Of a stretch of DNA of 64,000 bases, positions 25,196 to 34,627 are shown piece after piece (the first letter of the stretch is position 1; each line of letters starts with the position of its first letter). The DNA is taken from positions 1 to 64,000 of the forward strand of contig JBPBPL010000006.1 of the NCBI GenBank assembly GCA_050954285.1. Reading direction: 5' to 3'. A program made the translations under genes and the position numbers. The DNA is from Mucilaginibacter_A sp050954285. Lineage in GTDB: Bacteria; Bacteroidota; Bacteroidia; Sphingobacteriales; Sphingobacteriaceae. Below the pieces are notes generated by a model that worked only from the letters and a program-made list of their open reading frames with translations, was not told the origin of the DNA and did no database searches.

Positions 25196-25681
25196 ATGAC
25201 GCTTATTCCATACTCAGCAAATTATTTTAATTTTTTAAGCAGATGGATCATCAATCCTGATCTTCTGTTTCAATTTGCAGGAACTACATTTTCTTATCCG
25301 ATTACAGAAAACCAGTTGGCTGACTACCAAACCGAAAACCCGGAACGCTGTTTTTACATCGGCTTGAATGCTAAAAATGAAGCTGTTGCTTTTGGCGAGA
25401 TCATTCCGCAGGAAAATAACATTCCGCGTTTGGGAAGATTGCTGATTGGAAATCCTGCCGACCGTGGAAAAGGTTTTGGTGCTTCTTTTATCTACCTTTT
25501 ATTGGCAAAATGCCAGGCTTTATTTCAAACTAAAACTGTTGAATTATTTGTGCTGGAAGATAATTTTCCAGCAATTAAATGCTATCAGAAAATCGGCTTT
25601 CAGTTTTTACCCGGTCAAACCTGGGAAATGAGCCATCAGCAGCAAACCTTTATACTGCTTAAAATGGCTTACAATTTTTAA
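25196..25681 (+). CDS. GNAT-family N-acetyltransferase
   Basis: 161 residues. Motif A is RLLIGNPADRGKGFGASFIYLLL (RGKGFG binds the CoA pyrophosphate; shown in part as DRGKGFGASF), followed by VELFVLEDNFPAIKCYQKIGF, the usual motif B. The substrate is unknown. The codons for GASFI contain a near-exact element core (GGTGCTTCTTTTATC, 25479-25493). It precedes the AddB-like gene by 14 bases and is likely co-transcribed. Confidence 0.88.
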   Translation: MTLIPYSANYFNFLSRWIINPDLLFQFAGTTFSYPITENQLADYQTENPERCFYIGLNAKNEAVAFGEIIPQENNIPRLGRLLIGNPADRGKGFGASFIYLLLAKCQALFQTKTVELFVLEDNFPAIKCYQKIGFQFLPGQTWEMSHQQQTFILLKMAYNF

Positions 25682-25695
25682 ATTTATCCATCGCA

Positions 25696-28566
25696 ATGAT
25701 CCCTTTTTTACGTGAGGTTGCCGCCAGTTTGATTGCCCATTTGGGTGATGATTTAAAGGAAGCAGCCATCATTTTTAATAACAAACGGCCGGAAGCTTTC
25801 CTGAAAAAACATTTGGGCGAATTGCAGGGCAATGCTTCTTTTAGCCCTGCTTTTTTCACCATTTCCTCGTTTTTTGCGGCTTCTACCAATTTGGTTGTGG
25901 CCGATCAGCTGAAACAGTTTTTTATCCTGCATCTCGAATTTAATAAATTGCTGGTTGCCGAAGGAAAATCAACACTTACGCCGGATCAGTTTTTTCCGAT
26001 GGCCAACATTATTTTGAGCGATTTTGCAGAAGTGGATTACGATTTGGTAGATGCCAGTTTGCTGTTTACGCAGCTGGAAGATATCGCGATGATTCAGCAG
26101 CAGTTCAGCCATTTCACAGAAGAACAGCAGGCATTTTTAGAGCGTTTCTGGTCATCTTTTTCGGCCGATAAACAACAGCTACATCAGCAGAGATTTTTGG
26201 AATTATGGGTAAGAATGCCTCTTTTATACCATAATTTTCATCAGGCTTTGCAGGATCAGGATTTGATTACCACGGCGCAAACTTACCGACGGCTTGCGGA
26301 AGGAACGGCAGACGATCCCAAATTTATTTCTCCGTACAAAAAGCTGATTTTCATTGGCTTCAATGCTTTGAACCGATGCGAGGAAAAGCTTTTTAAGCAA
26401 TGGCAAAACGAAGGTTGTGCGCTGTTTTATTTCGATACAGATGATTATTATTTGCAGGACAATTTGCAGGAAGCGGGCACTTTTCTCCGCAGGAACATTC
26501 GGAAAAGCGAGCTGGTAAATTCATTTCCGCAGCAACAAAAAATAGGTGATAAAAACAGCATCGTTGATGTGATCCGCACGCAGGGACATGCGGCACAAGC
26601 GAAAATCCTCACCGAAAAAATCAATTTTGAAGCTTTGGCCGAGTTTTCAGATGATCCCGAAAAAACAGCAATCATCCTGGCAGATGAAAGTTTGCTGGTT
26701 CCGGTGATGCAAACGCTGCCGCCGGAAGCCGGAATTGTGAACATTACGATGGGTTATCCGCTCACGCAATCGCCTCTTTTCGGGCTGACGGAATTGTGGC
26801 TGAACATCCAGGAACAGATCAACAAACAGCAAAAACACACCGTTTATTACCGCGATGCGCTGGCGTTTTTGTCGCATCCGCTTTCCGGCGTTAAAGCTGC
26901 CGAACGCGAGGAATTGCAGAACCGTTTGCTGGCGCATCAATGGGTGGAAGTGCCGCTGACGGAGCTGCATTTGATTTCTACGCTGGCACCCAATTTTTTC
27001 ACGTCGAGACATACTGGACTGCAAACGATTGATGCGTTGTATCTGATGCTGACGGCGGTTTTGGAGCAGCGGCAACGGCAAAATCAGCTGAATGAACTGG
27101 AAGCAAATCTGATTTTAGAAGCTTGCAAAAAGCTGAATTTACTGTACGATAACCTGAATGCTTATGCGCCCAATTTAGGTTTGTCACTGGTTTTTGCCTT
27201 GATCCGGAAAACGCTGGCAAGTTTGGCCGTTCCGCTGGAAGGCGAACCGTTGCGCGGCATCCAGGTGATGGGCATGCTGGAAAGCCGTTGTCTGGATTTT
27301 GAACACGTGATTATTTTGGGCATGAACGAAGGCACCATGCCGAAACGCAGCGTCAATCCAAGTTTTATTCCGGATAGTTTGCGCCGTGCCAACGGAATGC
27401 CTGTACTGGAAAACCAGGATGCTATTTCTGCCTACCTTTTTTACCGTTTGCTGCAACGATCTGAAAAAGTAACGCTGGTGTATGATGGTTTGGGCGGAGA
27501 TACGGAAGCTGCGGAGCCGAGCCGTTTTATCCGGCAACTGGCGTATGAAAGCAAGCTGAAATTTAATTATTTGCAGCAGGAACAGCCCGTCAGGATTGAA
27601 TCTTCCAACGTAATTGTGGTTCCGAAACAAGGCAAGGTTTGGAAAGAAATGGAAAGCTTCTTTTACAACGGGAATCCTTTCAAAACCACCAATGTTTCAG
27701 CTACTGCTTTTTCCACTTATTTAACGTGTACACTGCAATTTTTTTTCCGGTATGTAGCTAAAATCAAAGAGCCGGAAGAAGTGGCGGAGAACCTGGAAGC
27801 CAACCAGATTGGGTCGGCATTGCATCAGGCTTTAGAGTGGTTTTATGCAGATCTGATCAAAACGGATACCGTAATCACAGCAGAACGCATCAGCCAAAAA
27901 CTAAGCGAAGTACCCGAATATTGCCGTGCCGCACTTTCGATGGTGCTATTCAAGAATCGGGTGCAACTAAAACAGGCCAACAGTATGCAGCAGATTGTAT
28001 TGCAGATTGTGGCTGAATACATGAAAGCGATTTTAGCGCATGATCATCTGCATTCGCCTTTTCAAATTGTGGAACTGGAAAATAAAAAAGATTATAAATA
28101 CCATTTTCCAATAGAAATTAACGGGCAAAAGAAGTATCTGCAATTATATGGCATTCTGGATCGGGTGGACGAAAAAGACGGACAAACGCGCATTGTGGAT
28201 TATAAAACCGGCAGCGATGAACTGAAATACAGTTCGCTCGAAAAGCTTTTCGAGCGTGATGGCAAAGCGCAAAATAAAGCTGTGGTGCAAACGCTTTTCT
28301 ACACTTACATTTATGAGCAGGTGCGAAAAACCAGCCATGTAGAACCCAACTTATATGCTGTGCGTAAAATGAAAACGGAAGGTACACGCTTTAAATCTGG
28401 CAAAACCGTGCTGCAATCGGTTGATCTGGAAGATGCTAAAGCAGCTTTTACCAGTCATCTGCAAAATACGTTGACTGAACTTTTTGATCAGCAAATTCCT
28501 TTTTTGCAAACTACGCGGCTGGAAAACTGCCAGTACTGTCCTTACAAAGATATTTGTGAGCGGTAG
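25696..28566 (+). CDS. AddB-like PD-(D/E)XK nuclease with Fe-S cysteines
   Basis: 956 residues. The N-terminal two thirds resembles the degenerate helicase-like part of AddB (IQVMGMLESRCLDFEHVIILGMNEG and the preceding helices) without a Walker A motif. The C-terminal nuclease has His710 (GSALHQALEWF), Asp822 (YGILDRVDE) and Asp835-Tyr-Lys837 (VDYKTG). Cys678, Cys945, Cys948 and Cys954 are spaced as the AddB iron-sulphur staple around the nuclease. AddAB resects double-strand breaks and reads Chi sites; the AddA helicase gene is not adjacent, which is unusual. Several partial element cores lie within its coding sequence. Confidence 0.88.
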   Translation: MIPFLREVAASLIAHLGDDLKEAAIIFNNKRPEAFLKKHLGELQGNASFSPAFFTISSFFAASTNLVVADQLKQFFILHLEFNKLLVAEGKSTLTPDQFFPMANIILSDFAEVDYDLVDASLLFTQLEDIAMIQQQFSHFTEEQQAFLERFWSSFSADKQQLHQQRFLELWVRMPLLYHNFHQALQDQDLITTAQTYRRLAEGTADDPKFISPYKKLIFIGFNALNRCEEKLFKQWQNEGCALFYFDTDDYYLQDNLQEAGTFLRRNIRKSELVNSFPQQQKIGDKNSIVDVIRTQGHAAQAKILTEKINFEALAEFSDDPEKTAIILADESLLVPVMQTLPPEAGIVNITMGYPLTQSPLFGLTELWLNIQEQINKQQKHTVYYRDALAFLSHPLSGVKAAEREELQNRLLAHQWVEVPLTELHLISTLAPNFFTSRHTGLQTIDALYLMLTAVLEQRQRQNQLNELEANLILEACKKLNLLYDNLNAYAPNLGLSLVFALIRKTLASLAVPLEGEPLRGIQVMGMLESRCLDFEHVIILGMNEGTMPKRSVNPSFIPDSLRRANGMPVLENQDAISAYLFYRLLQRSEKVTLVYDGLGGDTEAAEPSRFIRQLAYESKLKFNYLQQEQPVRIESSNVIVVPKQGKVWKEMESFFYNGNPFKTTNVSATAFSTYLTCTLQFFFRYVAKIKEPEEVAENLEANQIGSALHQALEWFYADLIKTDTVITAERISQKLSEVPEYCRAALSMVLFKNRVQLKQANSMQQIVLQIVAEYMKAILAHDHLHSPFQIVELENKKDYKYHFPIEINGQKKYLQLYGILDRVDEKDGQTRIVDYKTGSDELKYSSLEKLFERDGKAQNKAVVQTLFYTYIYEQVRKTSHVEPNLYAVRKMKTEGTRFKSGKTVLQSVDLEDAKAAFTSHLQNTLTELFDQQIPFLQTTRLENCQYCPYKDICER

Positions 28567-28576
28567 GTTTCAGGGT

Positions 28577-28602
28577 GATGCTTCTTTTATCAGGTAAAAA
28601 TC
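28577..28602 (+). repeat. GCTTCTTTTA-family element
   Basis: GATGCTTCTTTTATCAGG then TAAAAATC: exact 15-mer core, 11 bases after the AddB-like stop. Confidence 0.8.
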
Positions 28603-28620
28603 AGGATAGATACACGTCTA

Positions 28621-28645
28621 ATTTTTGTATGGTAAAAGAAGCATG
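28621..28645 (-). repeat. Opposed GCTTCTTTTA-family element
   Basis: ATTTTTGTATGGTAAAAGAA then GCATG; exact core on the opposite strand, 19 bases after the previous copy, giving a tail-to-tail pair before the GH3 gene. Confidence 0.75.
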
Positions 28646-28667
28646 TTTGATTTTCATAAATTTGTAT

Positions 28668-30389
28668 ATGCCTTTTTTGTCGCCCAAATTCTATCTAACC
28701 CATTTATTTCTTTGCTTTTCCGCAGCAGCGTTTTCTCAAACCATCATTTCTGCGGGTCAGTTATCACAGCAAAACCATTGGGTTGATTCTGTTTTTAAAA
28801 AGCTGAACCGGCACGATCGCATTGCGCAGTTGCTGATGGTTCGCGCACATACCAACAAAGGCGTGGCTTATGAAGATTCTGTGGCTGGCGTGATCCAAAA
28901 CGAACATATTGGTGGATTGGTATTTTTTCAGGGTGGCCCGGTGCGGCAGGCGGCTTTAACCAATCGATATCAAAAATTATCACACATTCCGCTATTGATT
29001 GCGATGGATGGCGAATGGGGTTTGGGAATGCGCTTGGATTCTACCATTTCGTTTCCTTATCAGATGACGTTGGGTGCGATCCGAGACAATGAACTGATCT
29101 ACAAAATGGGTCAGTTTGTGGCCCGTGATTTCAAGCGGATGGGCATGCAGATGAATTTTGCGCCGGATATGGATGTTAATAATAATCCAAATAATCCGGT
29201 TATCGGTTTTCGTTCCTTTGGCGATAACAAATTTAATGTGGCTAAAAAAGGCATCGCTTACTTGCAGGGAATGCAAAGTGCTGGCATCTTGACCACGGCC
29301 AAACATTTTCCCGGCCACGGCGATACTGATGTTGATTCTCATCAGGATTTGCCCTTGCTACCCTTTACCAGAGAGCGGCTGGATACGCTGGAAATGTATC
29401 CGTTTAAAGAAGCCATTAAAGCCGGGATTACCGGAATTATGGTTGCCCACATGGACATTCCGGCATTGGATTCTACCGCACATTTGCCTTCAACACTTTC
29501 GCGGCCAATCGTAACCGGCGAGTTGAAAGATCGTTTAGGTTTTAAAGGTTTGGTGGTTTCTGATGCGATGGAAATGAAAGGCGTAGTGAAATATTTCTCA
29601 AATTCGGAAGCAGATGTGCTGGCCTTAAATGCCGGAAACGATATTCTGGAACTGACTCAAAATTCGGTTCGGGCGGTTGCGGCCATCAAAAAAGCAATTC
29701 ACCAAGGTGTGATCAACAAGCAGGAGTTTTTTAGTAAGGTAAAAAAAGTATTGGCTGCCAAATATTTAGCCGGTTTGAATCATCCGACAGAAATTTCGGA
29801 ACAGAATCTTTACGCTGATTTAAATTCTGAACCGGCTAAAAATTTCAATCAGGATTTAACGGATGCCGCCATTACGCTGATTAAAGGCGATGCAGAAATT
29901 GCACGCTTAAATCCTCTGCAAAAAACGGCTTTGCTGGCTATCGGCACCGATCAGATTACGCCTTTTCAGCTTGGTTTGCAGCCTTGGTTTACCAATAATA
30001 ATATATTTTTCGCCCCAAAAACAGCATCGGCAGAAGAACTGAACCAACTTTCAAATCAGCTTAAAGCTTATGACCAAATTTTGGTTGGTGTTTTTGATAT
30101 CCGCGCCCGGCCTTACAATAAACTGGATTATAAACCTGACTTACAGGAGTTTACCAACGAAATTATAGCTTCACCCAAAAGTTTGACGGCAATTTTTGCC
30201 AATCCATATACTATTTCTGCTTTTAGTGGAACGGAAAAAAGCCGCGCGCTGATTGCCGGTTATCAAAACAGTCCGGAAATGCAAAAATCGGCCGTGAAAG
30301 TGATTACTAAGCAATTGAAACCGATTGGTACGCTGCCGGTAAATATCAACGCAAATTTTATTTTTGGGATGGGAATTGTTTCCCGCTAA
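28668..30389 (+). CDS. GH3 beta-N-acetylhexosaminidase (NagZ-type), secreted
   Basis: 573 residues from the ATG at 28668, chosen because it begins a clean signal peptide (ending AAAFSQ); the open frame upstream to 28575 runs through two repeat copies. The barrel domain contains MDGEWGLGMRL, KHFPGHGDTDVDSH (residues 212-225, the His/Asp general acid-base dyad peculiar to NagZ-type GH3) and the nucleophile Asp299 (VVSDAMEMKGV). A partial second domain follows; the C-terminal beta-lactamase domain often attached in Bacteroidota is absent. It probably removes GlcNAc from murein or chitin fragments in the periplasm. Confidence 0.88.
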   Translation: MPFLSPKFYLTHLFLCFSAAAFSQTIISAGQLSQQNHWVDSVFKKLNRHDRIAQLLMVRAHTNKGVAYEDSVAGVIQNEHIGGLVFFQGGPVRQAALTNRYQKLSHIPLLIAMDGEWGLGMRLDSTISFPYQMTLGAIRDNELIYKMGQFVARDFKRMGMQMNFAPDMDVNNNPNNPVIGFRSFGDNKFNVAKKGIAYLQGMQSAGILTTAKHFPGHGDTDVDSHQDLPLLPFTRERLDTLEMYPFKEAIKAGITGIMVAHMDIPALDSTAHLPSTLSRPIVTGELKDRLGFKGLVVSDAMEMKGVVKYFSNSEADVLALNAGNDILELTQNSVRAVAAIKKAIHQGVINKQEFFSKVKKVLAAKYLAGLNHPTEISEQNLYADLNSEPAKNFNQDLTDAAITLIKGDAEIARLNPLQKTALLAIGTDQITPFQLGLQPWFTNNNIFFAPKTASAEELNQLSNQLKAYDQILVGVFDIRARPYNKLDYKPDLQEFTNEIIASPKSLTAIFANPYTISAFSGTEKSRALIAGYQNSPEMQKSAVKVITKQLKPIGTLPVNINANFIFGMGIVSR

Positions 30390-30410
30390 AAGAAAATCAG
30401 CTATAAAAGC

Positions 30411-30436
30411 AATGCTTCTTTTATCGGCATAAAATT
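30411..30436 (+). repeat. GCTTCTTTTA-family element
   Basis: AATGCTTCTTTTATCGGC then ATAAAATTC; exact core with perfect 6-bp TTTTAT/ATAAAA hairpin arms. Confidence 0.8.
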
Positions 30437-30460
30437 CAATTTTCAACCCAAAAACCACGG

Positions 30461-30490
30461 TTGCAAATCAGCTTTTACTGCTTATATTTG
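30461..30490 (+). promoter_or_regulatory. Promoter of pdhB
   Basis: TTG at 30461-30463, a 19-base spacer and TATATTTG at 30483-30490 match the Bacteroidota -33/-7 consensus; the ATG is 30 bases further on. Confidence 0.7.
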
Positions 30491-30519
30491 CCATCGATAA
30501 ATACTTGATTTTACATAGA

Positions 30520-31503
30520 ATGAGAGAAATACAGTTCAGAGAAGCGCTTCGTGAAGCGATGAACGAGGAAATGCGCAAAGACGACACTATTTTTTTAATG
30601 GGTGAAGAAGTTGCCGAATATAATGGTGCCTACAAAGTGAGCCAGGGAATGCTGGACGAATTTGGTGCCAAACGGGTGATTGATACGCCAATCTCTGAAT
30701 TAGGTTTTTCCGGGATTGCTATTGGTGCCGCGATGAACGGTTTGAAACCAATTGTGGAGTTCATGACGTTCAATTTTTCGCTGGTTGCAATTGATCAGAT
30801 TATCAATGGTGCGGCAAAATTAATGTCGATGAGCGGCGGACAATTTTCTGCACCAGTTGTTTTTCGCGGCCCAACTGGCAACGCCGGGATGTTGAGTTCA
30901 CAGCACAGCCAGTGTTTTGAAAACTGGTATGCCAACTGCCCGGGTTTAAAAGTGGTTGTGCCGTCTAATCCGGCTGATGCAAAAGGTTTGTTAAAGTCTG
31001 CTATTATCGATCCGGATCCGGTTATTTTTATGGAATCAGAATTGATGTACGGTGATAAAGGTGAAGTTCCGGAAGAAACTTACTACATCGAAATTGGCAA
31101 AGCCAAAGTTGTAAAAGAAGGAACCGATGTTACGCTGGTAGGTTTTGGCAAAATAATGAAAGTGGTAATTGCTGCGGCTGCCGAATTGGAAAAAGAAGGA
31201 ATTAATGCGGAAGTGATTGATTTGCGCACTGTGCGCCCGATTGATTATCCTTGCGTACTGGAATCCGTTAGAAAAACAAACCGCTTGGTAATTGTAGAAG
31301 AAAGCTGGCCTTTAGGTTCTATTGCTACAGAAGTTGCTTTTAAAGTACAGCAGGAAGCCTTTGATTATTTGGATGCGCCAATTTTGCGCATTATGGGTGG
31401 AGACGTTCCATTGCCTTACGCACCAACTTTGATCCAGGAATATTTGCCAAATGCTGATAAAGTAGTTAAAGCGGTAAAAGAAGTGATGTACGTTAAAAAG
31501 TAA
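30520..31503 (+). CDS. pdhB: Pyruvate dehydrogenase E1 component, beta subunit
   Basis: 327 residues. The typical REIQFREALREAMNEEM start, FLMGEEVAEYNGAYKVS, PISELGFSGIAIGAAM and FRGPTGNAGMLSSQHSQ identify the E1 beta subunit of 2-oxoacid dehydrogenases; the C-terminal transketolase-like domain ends in PYAPTLIQEYLP. With E1 alpha and E2 at 50.9-53.6 kb it forms the pyruvate dehydrogenase complex that makes acetyl-CoA. ATG at 30520 is chosen; an upstream TTG at 30505 would place the start too close to the promoter. It stands alone, 19 kb from its partners, with its own promoter and terminator. Confidence 0.95.
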   Translation: MREIQFREALREAMNEEMRKDDTIFLMGEEVAEYNGAYKVSQGMLDEFGAKRVIDTPISELGFSGIAIGAAMNGLKPIVEFMTFNFSLVAIDQIINGAAKLMSMSGGQFSAPVVFRGPTGNAGMLSSQHSQCFENWYANCPGLKVVVPSNPADAKGLLKSAIIDPDPVIFMESELMYGDKGEVPEETYYIEIGKAKVVKEGTDVTLVGFGKIMKVVIAAAAELEKEGINAEVIDLRTVRPIDYPCVLESVRKTNRLVIVEESWPLGSIATEVAFKVQQEAFDYLDAPILRIMGGDVPLPYAPTLIQEYLPNADKVVKAVKEVMYVKK

Positions 31504-31521
31504 ATTTAACTATAGATACAG

Positions 31522-31556
31522 AAGCCTGCAAGTCAATAACTTGCAGGCTTTTTTAT
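31522..31556 (+). terminator. Strong intrinsic terminator of pdhB
   Basis: AAGCCTGCAAGT (31522-31533) and ACTTGCAGGCTT (31539-31550) form a perfect 12-bp stem with a 5-base loop, followed by a T-run. Confidence 0.93.
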
Positions 31557-31574
31557 GCCGGTAAAAACAGTATC
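31551..31574 (-). repeat. GCTGTTTTTA-type element merged with terminator T-run
   Basis: TTTTATGCCGGTAAAAACAG then TATC. The terminator's T-run supplies the TTTTA arm of the element. Confidence 0.7.
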
Positions 31575-31576
31575 GG

Positions 31577-31807
31577 TTATTTTGCTGCTTCCTTTATTTG
31601 TTTTACTTTTTGTTTGAGAGCTTGCCGACGGCGCACAATTTTGCGGGCTATAGAGTTTTTTCGATCGACAGTACCCTTTTTTACCAAAACTTTAAACTGA
31701 TAAAAGCTGATGTCAATACTGCTCGTATCCGGATTGTTAGATAAATAACCGATCAGCAAAATGATTAACGCGATGATTATTCCAAAAAAAATAAATGACT
31801 GTTCCAT
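31577..31807 (-). CDS. Small single-span membrane protein
   Basis: 76 residues. One hydrophobic helix at about 5-21 (FFGIIIALIILLIGYL), then a short polar linker and a strongly basic C-terminal tail (RKIVRRRQALKQKVKQIK) predicted to lie in the cytoplasm near the membrane or nucleic acid. No known family is recognised. A -7 element, TAAATTTG on the minus strand at 31876-31869, lies about 60 bases upstream, supporting a real gene. Confidence 0.65.
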   Translation of the reverse strand: MEQSFIFFGIIIALIILLIGYLSNNPDTSSIDISFYQFKVLVKKGTVDRKNSIARKIVRRRQALKQKVKQIKEAAK

Positions 31808-31868
31808 TGTAATGCCCTCTCTTCATCACAATATTACGAATGATTTGCTAAAAAAGTTAGCAAAGTGT

Positions 31869-31876
31869 CAAATTTA
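31869..31876 (-). promoter_or_regulatory. Candidate -7 element for the small membrane protein
   Basis: CAAATTTA on the plus strand reads TAAATTTG on the minus strand, matching TAnnTTTG. No clear -33 box. Confidence 0.45.
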
Positions 31877-31977
31877 TTTTTATTTCTTAAAAAAGAAAAT
31901 TAATTAACTTTTAATTAAATAAAGTAGTTTAAAAATACTCCTTTACAACTGCTGAAACAAATTAAGCTTAAAATTAA

Positions 31978-32673
31978 TCAGCTGACCAGCAGTTTATAAC
32001 CTTTTCCGTGCACATTAATAATTTCTACGCTTGGGTCATCTCTTAGATATTTACGGATTTTACTCAGAAAAACGTCCATGCTGCGCCCGTTAAAGTAGTT
32101 ATCATCATGCCATATGTTTAGCAAAGCTTCTTCACGTGTTAAAACCGAATTTTGTTTCAGGCAAAGCAAGCGCAACAATTCTGCTTCTTTTGTCGATAGT
32201 TTTTGCTGTTGCTCGCCAATGGAAATCAGCTGCATCGAAAAATCAAATTTATATTTGCCGATTTGAAAACGTGTTGGTTTTTCCTCTTCCTTTTTGTCCT
32301 GATTAGTTACACGTTTTAGCAAAGCGTTGATTCGCAACAGCAACTCTTCAATGCGGAAAGGTTTGGTAATGTAATCGTCTCCGCCCAAATCAAAAGCGGC
32401 AGCTTTATCCTCCATCATACCTTTTGCCGTAGCAAAAATAATAGGCACAGTTGGGTTCATTTTCCGGATTTCTTTTCCTAAAGTAAAACCGTCTTTTTTA
32501 GGCATCATCACATCCAGAATCACCAGATCAAAAGCTTCTTTGGTAAATGCACGCAAACCTTCATCGCCATCTTTGCTCAGCACTACATCAAATTTACCTT
32601 TCAGTTGTAAATAATCCTGCAGCAAAAGGCCCAGATTCGGATCATCTTCGGCCAATAAAAGTTTTTTATTCAT
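31978..32673 (-). CDS. OmpR-family response regulator, RprY-like
   Basis: 231 residues. Receiver domain with acidic pocket (AEDD, 8-11), phosphoacceptor Asp54 (VILDVMMPKKDG) and Lys in ITKPFR; then a winged-helix output domain (KLSTKEAELLRLLCLKQNSVLTREEAL, shown in part, and NVHGKGYKLLV). Sequence and pairing match the RprXY system of Bacteroides and relatives. It is the second gene of a minus-strand operon with the kinase, separated by 71 bases that contain an element copy. Regulated genes are unknown. Confidence 0.93.
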   Translation of the reverse strand: MNKKLLLAEDDPNLGLLLQDYLQLKGKFDVVLSKDGDEGLRAFTKEAFDLVILDVMMPKKDGFTLGKEIRKMNPTVPIIFATAKGMMEDKAAAFDLGGDDYITKPFRIEELLLRINALLKRVTNQDKKEEEKPTRFQIGKYKFDFSMQLISIGEQQQKLSTKEAELLRLLCLKQNSVLTREEALLNIWHDDNYFNGRSMDVFLSKIRKYLRDDPSVEIINVHGKGYKLLVS

Positions 32674-32711
32674 GGATATTTTGGAGTGATATTAATTTAG
32701 ATTGAACCAAG

Positions 32712-32735
32712 ATTTTTGCCTGATAAAAACACTAT
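32712..32735 (-). repeat. Element variant between kinase and regulator
   Basis: ATTTTTGCCTGATAAAAACA then CTATG; one base from the AACAGC form. Lies inside the two-component operon. Confidence 0.6.
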
Positions 32736-32744
32736 GCGAAAGTT

Positions 32745-34589
32745 TTAGCTTTGATGAAGCGGAAACCGGAGTTCGAAAACCGAGCCTTTGTCTTTTTCGG
32801 AACGTACGCTTATCGAACCATTTAACCGTTTCACAATCGTGCTCACGTAACTCAGGCCCAAACCAAAACCTTTTACATCATGTAAATTGCCGGTTGGTAT
32901 GCGATAAAACTGCTCAAAAATTTTGGCCTGCTGATCTCTGTTCATGCCAATGCCATTATCTTCTACACTGATAAACAATTGATTAGCAGTATTTTTGGTG
33001 GATATTTTAATTTCCGGCTCCTCTTTGCTGTACTTTAAAGCATTATCAACCAGGTTGTAAAGTACGTTGGTAAAATGCAGTTCGTCGGCCAAAATATCAG
33101 CCGTAGCAGCATTTAAATCGAGATGAACTTGTGCATTATGTTTTTGTATTTTAAGCGACATGCTATCCACTACAGCCGTAACTTGCTCGTTTACATCGAT
33201 TTTTTTTAAATCCAATCTAAAATCATCCTGCTCGATGCGGGCAATGTTCAGCACACGTTCAATATGGCTTCCCAAACGCACATTTTCATCATAAATAATA
33301 CCAGCCAAACGAGAAACCCGAGATTTATCCTGCACAATTTCATCATCTTTTAAGGCCTCGCTGGCGATCATGATGGTAGAAACCGGCGTTTTAAACTCAT
33401 GTGTCATATTGTTAATAAACTCCGTTTTCATTTCAGCCAGTTTTTTCTGGCGAAAAATCAGTGTGATTGTATAAGCAAAACAAAATATCAGCACCAGAAG
33501 CAAACCGCCGGAAATGCCAACAGTAGCCGTTACCCGGTTCAAAATCAGACGGTTTTTTTCTGGAAAATAAATATTCAGCATTCCCGGATCATTAACTACT
33601 TCCTTGGTAAAAATTGGTGTTTGGTAACTGCCGGTTTTAATAAACTGTGGCTTTTCGCCATTGTAATTTTCTGCATTAGAAAAGATCAACGAATCATGTG
33701 AAGCAGTGGTAATTTCGTAACTGAATGGTAAAAAGATATTCTTGTTCTGCAATTCAAATCGCAGTAACGAATCCAGTTCCAACCGGTCAATACGGTTTTC
33801 AAGTGGCTCATCCGATTTTTGATACTCTACCGCCAAGTTTTCCATCACTGTCATTTTCTGCGGCGTCATCAATTTTGCTTTCAGCAAATGCACAGAATCT
33901 TCCAGCACCTTTTTAAGGTTTCTATAAGTACGTTCCTTTTTCAAACGCTGCTGTTCTTTCACCCATTGTGGGTTGATCACCGGAATGGAAATAATGGACT
34001 GGCCGGATTGTGGATCGTTGTAAGAATACCTGGCCGTGTCGTATTTGTTTAAGTCCGGCTGGAGTTGTTTTTTAAGCTGAGACGTTAATTTCGGGCTGAC
34101 AATACTTGTGATTTGTGTGTGCGGCCTACCCAATTCATCAACATACCCTTCTACATGCACTTGCTCGTAGCTCAGTATATTATCCGGATTGTAACTTTGG
34201 TTGGATAAACTTTCCAAGCTGTCTTTCAAATTGGCAATGCGGCGTTGTTTACTTACAATTTCCGGGTGCAGGTTTGTTTGATGCTGTTTTTGTGGGGATA
34301 AAATTGGATTGCTATCAGCCAAACGACTATAAATATATCGGCCAGTACTGTGATTTTTATGCCGATAACGAGATTGGTTTAGCGGAATTTTCATCCGGTC
34401 CATCGAATTGAGAGCATCCAGCTTTTCAATTTTGTAAACCACGCTGCTCAGTGCTTCGGATACATCGCGGTCAAAAAGTTCGGATTTAAGCTGATAAGAT
34501 TCGTACAAAAAATAAAACTGCATCCCTATCATTCCCATTAGGGCAAGCCCCATAATGGCAATAATCACGTGGAGCCGTTTGGTTTTCAT
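32745..34589 (-). CDS. Sensor histidine kinase, RprX-like
   Basis: 614 residues. Two membrane spans (about 8-30 and 353-379) bound a 320-residue periplasmic sensor region rich in helices. The cytoplasmic part has the H-box NNMTHEFKTPVS (His397), the N-box NVLYNLVDNALKYS, GQ DNGIGMN and the GFGLGLSYVS G2 box. It pairs with the RprY-like regulator downstream. A TATTTTTG -7 element on the minus strand (34601-34594) is so close to the ATG that the transcript may be nearly leaderless. Confidence 0.93.
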   Translation of the reverse strand: MKTKRLHVIIAIMGLALMGMIGMQFYFLYESYQLKSELFDRDVSEALSSVVYKIEKLDALNSMDRMKIPLNQSRYRHKNHSTGRYIYSRLADSNPILSPQKQHQTNLHPEIVSKQRRIANLKDSLESLSNQSYNPDNILSYEQVHVEGYVDELGRPHTQITSIVSPKLTSQLKKQLQPDLNKYDTARYSYNDPQSGQSIISIPVINPQWVKEQQRLKKERTYRNLKKVLEDSVHLLKAKLMTPQKMTVMENLAVEYQKSDEPLENRIDRLELDSLLRFELQNKNIFLPFSYEITTASHDSLIFSNAENYNGEKPQFIKTGSYQTPIFTKEVVNDPGMLNIYFPEKNRLILNRVTATVGISGGLLLVLIFCFAYTITLIFRQKKLAEMKTEFINNMTHEFKTPVSTIMIASEALKDDEIVQDKSRVSRLAGIIYDENVRLGSHIERVLNIARIEQDDFRLDLKKIDVNEQVTAVVDSMSLKIQKHNAQVHLDLNAATADILADELHFTNVLYNLVDNALKYSKEEPEIKISTKNTANQLFISVEDNGIGMNRDQQAKIFEQFYRIPTGNLHDVKGFGLGLSYVSTIVKRLNGSISVRSEKDKGSVFELRFPLHQS

Positions 34590-34593
34590 TATA

Positions 34594-34601
34594 CAAAAAT
34601 A
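34594..34601 (-). promoter_or_regulatory. Candidate -7 element of the rprXY-like operon
   Basis: CAAAAATA on the plus strand is TATTTTTG on the minus strand, ending four bases before the kinase ATG. No clear TTG at -33. Confidence 0.45.
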
Positions 34602-34627
34602 TTCAAGTTAAAGCTGCCTGCATTTGC

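Noticed and set aside
28575..28667. Longer N-terminus for the GH3 enzyme
   Set aside because: Runs through two dispersed-element copies; the signal peptide begins at 28668.
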